From NCBI RefSeq assembly GCF_019746015.1, contig NZ_JAIESM010000032.1, positions 62,001-126,000 on the forward strand: a stretch of DNA of 64,000 nucleotides. Reading direction: 5' to 3'. A program made the position numbers and the translations under genes. Source of the stretch: Sphingomonas sp. (GTDB lineage: Bacteria > Pseudomonadota > Alphaproteobacteria > Sphingomonadales > Sphingomonadaceae). Below the pieces are notes generated by a model. It was not told the origin of the DNA. It saw only the letters and a program-made list of their open reading frames with translations, and ran no database searches. Of this stretch, positions 16,391 through 24,195 are shown piece after piece; within the stretch, counting starts at the first letter, position 1; each line of letters starts with the position of its first letter.

Positions 16391-16945
16391 ATGTCGATCA
16401 TGTCAGACCGCTGGATCCGCGAGCAGGCGCTGACGCACGGCATGATCGAGCCGTTCGTCGAGAGCCAGCGGCGCGACGGCTGCATCAGCTATGGCCTGTC
16501 CTCCTATGGCTATGACGCGCGGGTGGCAGACGAGTTCAAGATCTTCACCAATGTCGATTCCGCGGTGGTGGACCCCAAGGATTTCGCCGCGAACAGCTTT
16601 GTCGACCGCAAGACCGATGTCTGCGTCATTCCGCCCAACAGCTTTGCGCTGGCGCGGACGGTGGAATATTTCCGCGTGCCGCGTGACGTGCTCGTCATTT
16701 GCCTCGGCAAATCGACCTATGCGCGCTGTGGCATCATCGTGAATGTCACCCCGCTCGAGCCCGGGTGGGAGGGGCATGTGACGCTTGAATTTTCGAACAC
16801 CACGCCGCTCCCCGCGCGCATCTATGCCAATGAAGGCGCGTGCCAGTTCCTCTTCCTGCAGGGCAACGAGCCGTGCGAGGTGAGCTATGCCGACCGCGCC
16901 GGCAAATATATGGGCCAGCGCGGCGTCACCCTGCCCCGGCTTTAG
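16391..16945 (+). CDS. dcd: dCTP deaminase
   Basis: A 184-residue trimeric enzyme converting dCTP to dUTP for thymidylate synthesis. Family motifs include [10 protein letters not shown] at the start, [50 protein letters not shown] containing the catalytic Glu (TLE), and the C-terminal [23 protein letters not shown] sits a few bases upstream of the ATG. Last gene of the UPF0262-GH25-cdd-dcd group, followed by an intergenic repeat pair. Confidence 0.96.
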   Translation: MSIMSDRWIREQALTHGMIEPFVESQRRDGCISYGLSSYGYDARVADEFKIFTNVDSAVVDPKDFAANSFVDRKTDVCVIPPNSFALARTVEYFRVPRDVLVICLGKSTYARCGIIVNVTPLEPGWEGHVTLEFSNTTPLPARIYANEGACQFLFLQGNEPCEVSYADRAGKYMGQRGVTLPRL

Positions 16946-16954
16946 GCTGACTTA

Positions 16955-17055
16955 CCCCTCCTCTGAAGGGGAGGGGACGGGGGTGGGGCCGCGCTGCACA
17001 AGGCGCGCGATCGGTCATACGCCCCACCCCAACCCCTCCCCTGAAGGGGAGGGGC
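16955..17055. repeat. Inverted pair of G/C-tract intergenic repeats
   Basis: Two related units face each other. Unit A (16955-16988) has CCCCTCCTCTGAAGGGGAGG continuing into a GGGGTGGGG tract; unit B (17021-17055) is its inverted copy with CCCCTCCCCTGAAGGGGAGG. Each unit can itself form a short stem around CTGAAG or CTCTGAAG. This kind of CCCCTCC/GGAGGGG element is scattered between genes in many alphaproteobacteria. It may also act as an end signal after dcd. Confidence 0.7.
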
Positions 17056-17108
17056 TTGAGCAGCGCGGCACGGACGGCCCGCAGCCATGCCAGCCCCCAC
17101 CGCCAACG

Positions 17109-17141
17109 AAAAAAGGGGCGGCACCCATGGCACCGCCCCTT
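17109..17141 (-). terminator. Rho-independent terminator of the tonB-exbBD cluster
   Basis: Read on the minus strand, an 8-bp stem AGGGGCGG/CCGCCCCT with a short internal mismatch and CC/GG extension is followed directly by six T (six A at 17109-17114 on the plus strand). It starts 23 bp after the stop of the last exbD gene. This is the clearest intrinsic terminator in the window. Confidence 0.8.
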
Positions 17142-17163
17142 CATTCAGGCCTGACGACGATCG

Positions 17164-17583
17164 TCAGAAATCGTTGCGGTACTGTTCGTTGCCGACAAAG
17201 CCCAGCTTGCCGACGCCGGAACGACGCACCACCGCCAGCACGCGATCGACCGTTTCATAACGCGCGTCAGGCGTCGGCTGGAACTGCAGTTCCGGCTCCG
17301 GGTTCATCAGTTTGGTCTGCTCCAGATAGTCAGCCAGCGTCGCATCATCGACCGGGCTGCCGTTCCAGAACGTCTTGCCGGTCGCGTCGATCACGATCTT
17401 GTTCTTCACCGGATTCGGGTCGCCCGGATTTTGATTCTGCGGCAGATCCACCTTCACCGCGTGCGTCTGAATCGGGATGGTGATGATGAACATGATGAGA
17501 AGCACCAGCAGCACGTCGATCAACGGCGTGGTGTTCATTTCCATCATCGGCTCGCCATCATCGCTGCCGCCGCTCATTGCCAT
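17164..17583 (-). CDS. exbD: ExbD/TolR family biopolymer transport protein (second copy)
   Basis: A 139-residue inner-membrane protein with one N-terminal transmembrane helix (about 20-42) and a periplasmic domain. NTTPLIDVLLVLLIMFIITIP carries the conserved membrane Asp needed for proton-driven motion of the ExbB/ExbD motor. The periplasmic part ends YRNDF. It is the last gene of a tonB-exbB-exbD-exbD run and differs clearly from the first ExbD, so the two may form a mixed dimer. Confidence 0.92.
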   Translation of the reverse strand: MAMSGGSDDGEPMMEMNTTPLIDVLLVLLIMFIITIPIQTHAVKVDLPQNQNPGDPNPVKNKIVIDATGKTFWNGSPVDDATLADYLEQTKLMNPEPELQFQPTPDARYETVDRVLAVVRRSGVGKLGFVGNEQYRNDF

Positions 17584-17616
17584 GTCGGATACTCCAATAT
17601 TCTCTAGATGCGGTGA

Positions 17617-18099
17617 TTACAGGCGGCCGATCGTCTCGCCGGGGGGCGGTTCGGAAATGAAGCCGACCTTGGCAAAGCCTGCGCGCTGCATCGTGTAGAT
17701 GGTGCCGCCGACGCAGCGATAGGGGGTGTCCACGTCGCCGCGGATATGCGCCTCGGGCAGATTGTCCGCCGTCAGATCGCTCCCGAGCCGCTTCACCTCG
17801 GCTTCCAGCTTCTTCACTGCCTTGTCGAGCAGTTCCTGGCTGGTGACGCGCGTCAGGTTCCAATACACCTCGCACTCGCCGCCCGGGCCGGCGCGCACCG
17901 TCAGCGACACATTTTCCGGCTTGGTCACGGTCGGGTCATAGCGCACATCGGGCAGCTTGACCTTGATCGCCTGAACCACCACCGGCACCGCGATCAGGAA
18001 GATGATGAGCAGAACCAACATCACGTCGACGAGCGGCGTGGTGTTGATGTCCGACATTGGTTTTTCGGTGGCGCCGTCGCCACCTGTGCTGATCGCCAT
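17617..18099 (-). CDS. exbD: ExbD/TolR family biopolymer transport protein (first copy)
   Basis: A 160-residue ExbD with the membrane Asp in NTTPLVDVMLVLLIIFLIAVPV (residues about 19-40). Its periplasmic domain is longer than that of the second copy and contains HIRGDVDTPYRCVGGTIYTMQRAGFAKVGFI. It forms with ExbB the proton-powered stator complex that drives TonB for TonB-dependent outer-membrane uptake. The 33-bp gap to the second exbD and 94-bp gap from exbB fit one transcript. Confidence 0.93.
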   Translation of the reverse strand: MAISTGGDGATEKPMSDINTTPLVDVMLVLLIIFLIAVPVVVQAIKVKLPDVRYDPTVTKPENVSLTVRAGPGGECEVYWNLTRVTSQELLDKAVKKLEAEVKRLGSDLTADNLPEAHIRGDVDTPYRCVGGTIYTMQRAGFAKVGFISEPPPGETIGRL

Positions 18100-18193
18100 T
18101 TGCGAACTATCCTCTCTCGTTCAACACAAACGCTGGGCGGGATGGCCGGCCAGCGCCGCCGGGCATGCCCACTGGCCGCCCGGCGGGGAGGGT

Positions 18194-18964
18194 TCAGGCC
18201 GCCGTCGGCTTGGTCGCGGTGGCGGTGGTCGCCGGCTTCGGCGCCGCCTTGGCGGGAGCCGCCGGGCGGACCGCACCGTTCGACGCGATGAAGCCGAGCA
18301 CGTCGTTCGAGAACGCGCCCAGATCTTCGGCGATGCGCTTGTTGCGGCGCTGCAGCAGGTTGTAGCCGAGCACCGCCGGCACCGCGACGACCAGGCCGAA
18401 CGCGGTCATGATGAGCGCTTCACCCACCGGGCCGGCGACGGTGTCGATCGAGGCCGAACCAGCCAGACCGATCTTGATCAGCGCGCGGTAGATGCCGACC
18501 ACGGTGCCGAACAGGCCGATGAACGGCGCGGTCGCGCCGACGGTGGCGAGGAAGGCCAGGCCACCGCCCAGCTGCGAATTGATCGACGCTTCCGAACGCG
18601 CCAGCGAACCATGCACCCAGTCATGCGCTTCGACCGGATCGGTCAGCTTGCCATGCTGTTCCTGCGCGGTCAGGCCGTCGTCGACGATCTGGCGATAGGC
18701 CGAGTTCGGCTCCAGCTTGGCAGCACCTTCGCGCAGCGACGTGGCATTCCAGAACGTGGAGCGCACGCGCTTGGTCTGCGCGTTGATCTTCGACTGTTCG
18801 AACATCTTCACGAAGAAGATGTAGAGCGAGACGAACAGCATGAAGGTGAGGATGCCGGCAACGGACCAGGCGATCACGCCGCCCTGCTGCAAGGCTTCCC
18901 AGAAACCATAGGGATTCTTCTTTTCGGCGCCCCCGGCGGCGGCAGTGAGAATGGTGATCAGCAT
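18194..18964 (-). CDS. exbB: ExbB/MotA/TolQ family proton channel protein
   Basis: A 256-residue inner-membrane protein with three hydrophobic segments (about 28-52, 145-165 and 185-205). The family signature region is LGGGLAFLATVGATAPFIGLFGTVVGIYRAL, followed by IDTVAGPVGEALIMTAFGLVVAVPAVLGYN. The C-terminus is an Ala/Lys/Pro-rich tail of about 20 residues. It couples the proton gradient to TonB through ExbD. It lies between tonB and the two exbD genes. Confidence 0.94.
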   Translation of the reverse strand: MLITILTAAAGGAEKKNPYGFWEALQQGGVIAWSVAGILTFMLFVSLYIFFVKMFEQSKINAQTKRVRSTFWNATSLREGAAKLEPNSAYRQIVDDGLTAQEQHGKLTDPVEAHDWVHGSLARSEASINSQLGGGLAFLATVGATAPFIGLFGTVVGIYRALIKIGLAGSASIDTVAGPVGEALIMTAFGLVVAVPAVLGYNLLQRRNKRIAEDLGAFSNDVLGFIASNGAVRPAAPAKAAPKPATTATATKPTAA

Positions 18965-19049
18965 AGTCTCTTTCCTTATTGGTCGGTCTTGGCCTGAAAT
19001 AACGCCGGCGCCTCAAGCCCCCTGAAGGCCAAGCAGCGCCGGCAATCCG

Positions 19050-19724
19050 TTATTCGTCTACAAGCTGCCAGCGCACCGGCAGGGTTACGGTCGATTCCAC
19101 CGGCTTGCCGTCGGCATCCTTGGCGGGATCATAGCGACCGGCGCTGCGCGCACGGCGGCAGGTGGTGTCGTCCAGCTCGCTGTTGCCGCTCGACGTCTGC
19201 ACGCGGCAATCCGAAACGCGGCCCTGCACGTTAATCGTCAGCGCCACGACCACGCGGCCCTGAATGCCTTCGCGCTTGGCCGAGGACGGGTAGTAATCGC
19301 TGGGGAACCAGTCACCCGGGTTGCCGCGCGGCTTTGCACGAACGCTGAGATTGGGCTTGGGCGGCGCCGGCGGCGTCACCGGTCCCGGCGGCGCGGCCAC
19401 CATCACCGGCGGCGCGGCCGGCGGCGGCGTGGCGGTGGTGGTGATGTTCACCGGCGGCGACGGCGTCTGCACGATCGCGGGCGGCGCGACGACCGGCGGT
19501 GCGGTCTGCTGCTGAACCTCTTGCGGCTCTTCCGGCGGCGGGGGCGGCGGTGGGGGCGGCGGGGGCGGCGCCACGTCGAAGGTGTTCAGCTTTTCAGCCA
19601 CCTTCTTGTACGCCTGGAACGCGAGGCCCGTGACGAAGGCATAGCCCAGCACCGCCATGAGGAAGCTGACGATAACGATCGCCACAACCCGCGTTCCGCC
19701 GTCATTCCGGTCTGCATATGCCAT
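19050..19724 (-). CDS. tonB: TonB family energy transducer
   Basis: A 224-residue TonB. It has an N-terminal membrane anchor (residues about 11-33), a run of 12 prolines near residue 53 leading to a Pro/Val-rich periplasmic spacer, and a C-terminal TonB domain (about 135-220) with GNPGDWFPSDYYPSSAKREGIQG-type sequence (PSSAKREGIQGRVVVALTIN). It spans the periplasm to energise TonB-dependent receptors. First gene of the cluster. The 225-bp upstream interval it shares with the divergent gene holds the palindrome CCCCGACCGTCGGGG at 19771-19785, which could be a control site. Confidence 0.93.
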   Translation of the reverse strand: MAYADRNDGGTRVVAIVIVSFLMAVLGYAFVTGLAFQAYKKVAEKLNTFDVAPPPPPPPPPPPPEEPQEVQQQTAPPVVAPPAIVQTPSPPVNITTTATPPPAAPPVMVAAPPGPVTPPAPPKPNLSVRAKPRGNPGDWFPSDYYPSSAKREGIQGRVVVALTINVQGRVSDCRVQTSSGNSELDDTTCRRARSAGRYDPAKDADGKPVESTVTLPVRWQLVDE

Positions 19725-19770
19725 TCAGATCTGTAACTCCTGTTCACGCCGACATCACTTTACCGCCCGG

Positions 19771-19785
19771 CCCCGACCGTCGGGG
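19771..19785. promoter_or_regulatory. 15-bp palindrome between tonB and the divergent gene
   Basis: CCCCGACCGTCGGGG has perfect 7-bp arms around one base. It lies 46 bp upstream of the tonB start. It does not match a Fur box, which would be AT-rich. A binding site or a small hairpin in the leader are both possible; GC-rich palindromes of this size also arise by chance in this genome. Confidence 0.3.
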
Positions 19786-19949
19786 TCGCTCGGCGGATGC
19801 CGTGCGCTTATTTCTGCCCTACAGGGCTCAAGTCTCTATCGCCCACGCCGGACCGACGCAAACGCTTTGTCTCCCGCAACAAACCTGCCAGCGCGGCGTG
19901 GCAGAATTATTTCTGTATCACAAACCCCGGCTGGGCTAGCATCATCATT

Positions 19950-20786
19950 ATGCAGAACACCCGGAAAATCGCGCTAATCGCCATAATTTTCGCCCTTTTT
20001 CCGCCATTTTTCAGCCCCGCTGCCGCCCAGCGTGCGGCACCGCCGCCCCCGCCGGTACCCAGCTATGCGCGCGTGGCCGAACTGGTGCTGGGGGCGCCCG
20101 TCATCATCGATTCGGTGGTCCGCAGTGCCCAGAAACTGAAGCCGGCGGAATCGCCCGGCCTGCCGCCAAACCATGTCCGCTTCGACATTACCGCCGATGT
20201 TCGCGCCCTGATCCGGGGCAGTGATTCGGCCCCGGCGCGAATCAGCTATCTGGCCGATGTGCCGCTCGATGCGCGGGGGCGGCCGCCGAAACTGGCCAAG
20301 CAGCGCGTGCTACTGTTCGGCCGCGCGGTGCCCGGCAGGGCGGACCAGATCCAGCTGACCGCGCTTGCCGCCCAGCAGCCATGGAGCGCGCCGCTCGACG
20401 CGCTCACCCGCCGCATCGCCGCCGAAGTGGTGGACCCAGCCGCGCCGCCGGCGATCAGCGGCATCGGCAATGCCTTTCACGTGCCCGGCACCCTGCCCGG
20501 CGAGGGCGAAACGCAGATCTTCCTCAACACACCCGATGGGCGCCCGGTGTCGATCAACATCATCCGCCGCCCGGGCGAAGCGGTGCGCTGGGGCGTGGCG
20601 CTGAGCGAGATTGTGGACGAGGCCGCCGCCCCGCCGGCGCGCGACACGTTGCTCTGGTATCGGCTGGCCTGCCATCTGCCGCGCGCGCTGCCCGCCGGCG
20701 CCACCGCGACGATGGAGGCAGACGATGCCCGCGCCGCCCGCGCCGACTACGCCTTCGTCCTCGACGCGCTGGGGCCGTGCAGCTAG
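19950..20786 (+). CDS. Exported protein of unknown function
   Basis: A 278-residue protein beginning with a clear signal peptide (MQNTRKIALIAIIFALFPPF, cleavage probably after PAAAQ near residue 27), then a short Pro stretch. I do not recognise a family. The mature part contains strand-rich blocks such as HVRFDITADVRALIRGS and QRVLLFGRAVPG, and ends with a single Cys. The start is ATG 19950; an in-frame upstream ATG at 19797 would place the signal peptide internally. It is divergent from tonB, so a link with outer-membrane transport is possible but unproven. Confidence 0.75.
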   Translation: MQNTRKIALIAIIFALFPPFFSPAAAQRAAPPPPPVPSYARVAELVLGAPVIIDSVVRSAQKLKPAESPGLPPNHVRFDITADVRALIRGSDSAPARISYLADVPLDARGRPPKLAKQRVLLFGRAVPGRADQIQLTALAAQQPWSAPLDALTRRIAAEVVDPAAPPAISGIGNAFHVPGTLPGEGETQIFLNTPDGRPVSINIIRRPGEAVRWGVALSEIVDEAAAPPARDTLLWYRLACHLPRALPAGATATMEADDARAARADYAFVLDALGPCS

Positions 20787-20799
20787 CGCGGCACAGGCG

Positions 20800-21082
20800 C
20801 TAGCCGACGGTCAGCAGCTGCCCGGTGGTCGCGCTGGCGCCGATGAGGAAAGCAACGGCCGCATCGACATCCTCCGCCCGCGCCGCGCGCCACCGCGCAC
20901 AGCCGGGTGGCGGGTGCCAGCTCCAGCGCCAGCGGCCCCAGCGCCGCCGCGATCTGCGCGCGCTCGACCGGGTCGATGCCGGGCGCGAGCACCAGCACCA
21001 CCGCAGCCCCCCTCGCCGCGCGCATCCGCGCAATGGCGTCCGCCGCCGTCGCCCCGTCGTCCAGCTCGATGCGCACGCTCAC
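20800..21082 (-). pseudogene. Rossmann/SDR-like small protein gene with an apparent frameshift
   Basis: The frame opened by GTG 21082 encodes MSVRIELDDGATAADAIARM and continues sensibly to about LCAVARGA, then turns into low-complexity Gly/Cys/Arg. The frame one base over gives ARAEDVDAAVAFLIGASATT and GQLLTVG to a stop at 20800, which is a typical C-terminal end of short-chain dehydrogenases. Joining the two near 20885-20895, in a GCGCGCGGCGCGGGCGG tract, gives a coherent protein of about 93 residues. It overlaps the folB stop by 4 bp, so the two were an operon. The shift could be a true mutation or a read error in the GC tract. Confidence 0.6.
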
Positions 21083-21450
21083 CGCCGGTGGCGCAGCAGC
21101 GTGATGCCGATCGCCTCGCCCTGTTCCGAAATGGCGAGCTTGACGATCTTCACCTTCACCCAGCGCACGCGCGCATCCTGCAGCATCAGCGTTTCGGCGA
21201 TATGGTCGGCCACCGCCTCGATGAGCGTGAAGTGGACGCCGGGCGGCAGCGCCTCGGTCGCCGCGCGCTTCAGGTCCATATAGTTTTTCGACGTGGCGAG
21301 CGGCGTATCGGGCGCGAAATGCGCGGGCGCTTCCAGCTCCAGCGTGATCGAAATGCGCAGCGGCTGCGGCAGGTGGGTTTCTTCGGAATAGATGCCGGTC
21401 AGCACCGGCACCTCGATATCATGCACTTCCAGTTCGAGCCGATCGTCCAC
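21079..21450 (-). CDS. folB: Dihydroneopterin aldolase
   Basis: A 123-residue enzyme of folate synthesis, cleaving 7,8-dihydroneopterin to 6-hydroxymethyl-dihydropterin and glycolaldehyde. Family features are VPVLTGIYSEETHLPQPLRISI near the start, SKNYMDLKRAATEAL in the middle, HFTLIEAVADHIAETLM, and VKVKIVKLAI at the end. Length is normal for a FolB. The following Rossmann-like reading frame starts within its stop codon, suggesting a coupled partner. Confidence 0.9.
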   Translation of the reverse strand: MDDRLELEVHDIEVPVLTGIYSEETHLPQPLRISITLELEAPAHFAPDTPLATSKNYMDLKRAATEALPPGVHFTLIEAVADHIAETLMLQDARVRWVKVKIVKLAISEQGEAIGITLLRHRR

Positions 21451-21517
21451 CAGGGCGCCTTTCGCAGTGTCGGCCGGCGCCCATAGCAGGTTATCGCGCG
21501 TGCGAAAGCCCGCCCAG

Positions 21518-21581
21518 CCTATACCTGAGCACGCCTATGCCTGAGCACACCTATGCCTGAGCACGCCTATGCCTGAGCACT
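21518..21581. repeat. Tandem repeat, four 16-bp units
   Basis: Four consecutive copies of CCTATGCCTGAGCACG with single-base variants (first copy CCTATACC, second ending ACA, last ending ACT). The array runs into the 3' end of the GST gene: its TAG stop at 21567-21569 lies in the last unit. On the minus strand each unit includes a TAG in the same register or near it. A slippage-type minisatellite is the simplest reading. Confidence 0.85.
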
Positions 21582-22205
21582 GGGCCGGGCGCTCGCGGCG
21601 GCGTGCCAGCGCGCGATGGCCGATTCCGGCGCAGGGGCCGGCAGCCGGGCGGCGCGGGCAAAGTCGATCGTCACCAGCGCGGTGATGTCGGCAAAGCTGT
21701 AATGGTCGCCCGCCACCCATTCGCTGCCGCCCAGCCGCGCCTCCAGCGCCTCGGTAAAGGCGCCCCACATGATCGCGCCGCGCGTCGCCAGTTCCGGGAT
21801 CAGCGGAATCGGCGGCCATTTGCCCGGTGCCCCCCGCCCCTCCATCGCCGGGCGGCTGTTGCGGAAGACATAGACGGCGGCGTTATAGCCTTCATGCTCG
21901 ATGCGTCGCGTCCATGATTCGACCCGCGCAATCTCCAGCGCGGTGGTGCCGAACATCGGCGGCACGGGGTGCAGCGCCTCGAAATAGCGGCAGATCGCCG
22001 ATGATTCGCAGATCACCTCGCCATGGTCCAGCTCCAGCGCGGGCACCACGCCGCGCGGGTTGATGGCGAGATACGCATCCTCCAGCTGCTGATTGGCGCG
22101 CAGGTCGACATCGACGCGCTCCACCTCCAGCCCCTTTTCGGCCAGATAGATGCGCACCCGGCGCGGGCTGGGCGCCCAGCTCGAATCATAGAGTTTCACC
22201 GCCAC
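21567..22205 (-). CDS. Glutathione S-transferase family protein
   Basis: A 212-residue GST. The N-terminal thioredoxin-like domain (1-80) has KLYDSSWAPSPRRVRIYLAEKG and the glutathione-binding loop GVVPALELDHGEVICESSAICRYFE; the C-terminal helical domain includes VAGDHYSFADITALVTIDFA, the N-capping box of GSTs. It conjugates or isomerises electrophilic compounds with glutathione; the substrate is unknown. Its last codons fall in a 16-bp tandem repeat, so the C-terminus may vary between strains. Confidence 0.9.
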   Translation of the reverse strand: MAVKLYDSSWAPSPRRVRIYLAEKGLEVERVDVDLRANQQLEDAYLAINPRGVVPALELDHGEVICESSAICRYFEALHPVPPMFGTTALEIARVESWTRRIEHEGYNAAVYVFRNSRPAMEGRGAPGKWPPIPLIPELATRGAIMWGAFTEALEARLGGSEWVAGDHYSFADITALVTIDFARAARLPAPAPESAIARWHAAASARPSAQA

Positions 22206-22267
22206 CTCCCCGGATTGACCCGCTTGGCGCTTGCAATGCCCAGCGGGCAGGCTATGCGCGCCGCGCT

Positions 22268-22792
22268 TTGCCTGTCCATGCCCCTTTTTGCCGGAGAGAG
22301 TCGATCGAGCTTCAGCCGCTCTCCGCCGCCCGCGATGCCGAGGTGGAAGCCCTGCTCGACGCCGCCTTTGGCAGCGACCGGCGCGGCCGCACCGCCTATG
22401 CCATTCGCGGGCCTGCGCGGGCGATTGCGGCGTTCAGTTTCGCCAGCATCGTCGATGGCGCGCTGCTGGGCTCGATCCAGTGTTTTCCGGTGCAGCTGCG
22501 CCACGATGAGGGCGGCGCGACGCCGCTGGTGATGGTGGGGCCGGTCGCGATCCGCGCCGATTGCCAGGGCCAGGGCCATGGCCGCGCGCTGATGGCGGCG
22601 AGCCTGGGCGCGGCGCGGGCGGCCGGCGTCGACGCGCTGATGCTGATCGGCGACCCCGACTATTACGGCCAGTTCGGCTTCACCGCCGCGCGCACCGCCT
22701 TGTGGCGCGCCCCCGGCCCGGTGGAGCGCCACCGCCTGCTCGCGCTGGGCGACGGCGCGCCGGATGTGGCGGGCATGCTGGGGCCGGCTTGA
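22268..22792 (+). CDS. GNAT family N-acetyltransferase
   Basis: A protein of up to 174 residues with the GNAT acyl-CoA fold. The acetyl-CoA loop is VGPVAIRADCQGQGHGRALM (Q/RxxGxG/A pattern) and the family sequence DPDYYGQFGF follows, which is typical of the YhbS-like subgroup. The open frame starts with TTG at 22268; no ATG precedes the domain in frame and GGAGAG lies at about 22292, so the true start is uncertain by some 10 residues. It may acetylate small molecules or proteins. Next gene follows 72 bp later. Confidence 0.82.
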   Translation: MPVHAPFCRRESIELQPLSAARDAEVEALLDAAFGSDRRGRTAYAIRGPARAIAAFSFASIVDGALLGSIQCFPVQLRHDEGGATPLVMVGPVAIRADCQGQGHGRALMAASLGAARAAGVDALMLIGDPDYYGQFGFTAARTALWRAPGPVERHRLLALGDGAPDVAGMLGPA

Positions 22793-22864
22793 ACGGGCGG
22801 TCCGATCAACGCGCCGTCTGCGCGATTTGCAGGGCCAGGCCGCACGGTGCATCGTCGCGCCGCC

Positions 22865-23422
22865 ATGAAGATCGTCATCGTGCCTCATCGGGAAAGCTGG
22901 GCGGCGGACTTTGCGGCGCTGAGAGACAAGCTGCTCGGCGCCGCGCCGCCCGGCTCCTGTGTCCATCATATCGGATCGACGGCCGTCCCCGGACTGCCGG
23001 CCAAGGACGTGATCGATGTTCAGGTGACGGTGCCCGATCTAACCCTGGTGAACGACGACAGGTTCGAAAGCGCGGGTTTTCGGGCGACCAGCGTCTATCG
23101 CGATCATTGCCCGCCGGGGCTTGATCTGCCCGCCGTCGAACTGAGCAAGCGCCTGTTCAAGGGCACGGCGCGCACCGCCCATATCCATGTGCGGCAGCGG
23201 GGCTTCTTCAACCAGCGCTTTGCCCTGCTGTGCCGCGATTTCCTGCGCGCCCGCCCGGTGGCCGCTGCGGCCTATGCGCTGATCAAGCAGCGGCTGGCCG
23301 ATCGCTTTCCCGATGATGCCGACTTTTATTACGGCATCAAGGACCCCGTGTTCGACATCATCGTGGAAGGCGCCAATGTCTGGGCCGAGGCAACGGGCTG
23401 GCGCGAACCCCCGGCGGACTGA
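22865..23422 (+). CDS. GrpB family protein (nucleotidyltransferase-like)
   Basis: A 185-residue GrpB/UPF0157 protein. The signature HHIGSTAVPGLPAKDVIDVQV near residues 38-60 matches the family, whose fold is that of a minimal nucleotidyltransferase, although no reaction is established. HIHVRQRG and NVWAEATGW are also conserved. I use ATG 22865 because the family motif IVIVPHRESWAADF begins right after it; an earlier start at 22847 adds six basic residues. Confidence 0.85.
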   Translation: MKIVIVPHRESWAADFAALRDKLLGAAPPGSCVHHIGSTAVPGLPAKDVIDVQVTVPDLTLVNDDRFESAGFRATSVYRDHCPPGLDLPAVELSKRLFKGTARTAHIHVRQRGFFNQRFALLCRDFLRARPVAAAAYALIKQRLADRFPDDADFYYGIKDPVFDIIVEGANVWAEATGWREPPAD

Positions 23423-23502
23423 GCAACGCGGGCGCGTCTGGTCCGGTCGGGGCCCGCTGCTGGCGCGCGCGCGCGACATCCGGGTGACGACAGTCGCCGT
23501 CG

Positions 23503-23539
23503 CACCATAAAATAGGGGACAGTCCCCTATTTTATGGTG
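23503..23539. repeat. 37-bp perfect palindrome with GGGGACAGTCCCC core
   Basis: Arms of 18 bp (CACCATAAAATAGGGGAC and its exact complement) surround a single A at 23521. The element is AT-rich compared with its surroundings and lies between the convergent-free ends of grpB-like and DUF1285 genes. The GGGGACAGTCCCC core is like REP-type or Y1-transposase-associated palindromes, but no transposase is nearby. A bidirectional terminator is an alternative, since each arm ends in a T-rich stretch. Confidence 0.85.
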
Positions 23540-23628
23540 GCGCCGAACCGGCGCGTCGACATCGCGGATGCCGCGCGGGTTGGCCCCCACCCCTTTACCT
23601 CGCGCCGCTGCGCGCTTACGCCACCGCC

Positions 23629-24195
23629 ATGCCGATGCCGCCGCCCCCCGATCTTGCCGCGCTGTCGCTCGCCGAGATTGCCCGGCTGGTGGAGGAAGCG
23701 CGCCTGCCGCCGGTGGACAGCTGGCACCCCGCGCATTGCGGCCCCAGCGACATGCGCATCGCGCGCGACGGCACCTGGTTCCACCAGGGGTCGCCGATCG
23801 GGCGGATGGCGATGGTGCGGCTGTTCTCGCGCCTGCTGCGGCGGGAGGGTGATGGCAGCTATGTGCTGGTCACGCCCGTGGAAAAGCTCGACATCGCGGT
23901 GGAGGACGCGCCCTTTGTCGCGGTCGAGCTGAAGGCCGAAGGCGCGGGCGCGGACAGCCGGCTGGGCTTCCGCCTCAACACCGGCGACGTGGTGGTCGCC
24001 GGCCCCGATCATCCGCTGCGCTTTGCGCACGGGGCGGATGGCCCCCGCCCCTATCTGCTGGTGCGGCGCGGGCTGGAGGCGCTGATCGTGCGGCCGGTCT
24101 ATTATGAGCTGGCCGAGCGGGCACTGGCGGCGGATGACGATCCGCCGGGCCTGTGGAGCAACGGCGCCTTCTTCCCCATCGGGGCCGCCGCATGA
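23629..24195 (+). CDS. DUF1285 family protein
   Basis: A 188-residue DUF1285 protein. Typical elements are VDSWHPAHCGPSDMRIARDGTWFHQGSPIGR, LVTPVEKLDIAVEDAPFVAVEL and LLVRRGLEALIVRPVYYEL. The crystal structures of this family show a two-domain beta fold of unknown role, and it commonly lies directly before a nudix hydrolase and cca in sphingomonads, as here. The stop overlaps the nudix start (ATGA at 24192-24195), so the three genes are probably an operon. Confidence 0.9.
   Translation: MPMPPPPDLAALSLAEIARLVEEARLPPVDSWHPAHCGPSDMRIARDGTWFHQGSPIGRMAMVRLFSRLLRREGDGSYVLVTPVEKLDIAVEDAPFVAVELKAEGAGADSRLGFRLNTGDVVVAGPDHPLRFAHGADGPRPYLLVRRGLEALIVRPVYYELAERALAADDDPPGLWSNGAFFPIGAAA

Noticed and set aside
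21518..21581. Possible CRISPR array
   Set aside because: The units are directly adjacent with no spacers and no cas gene is present; it is a plain tandem repeat.
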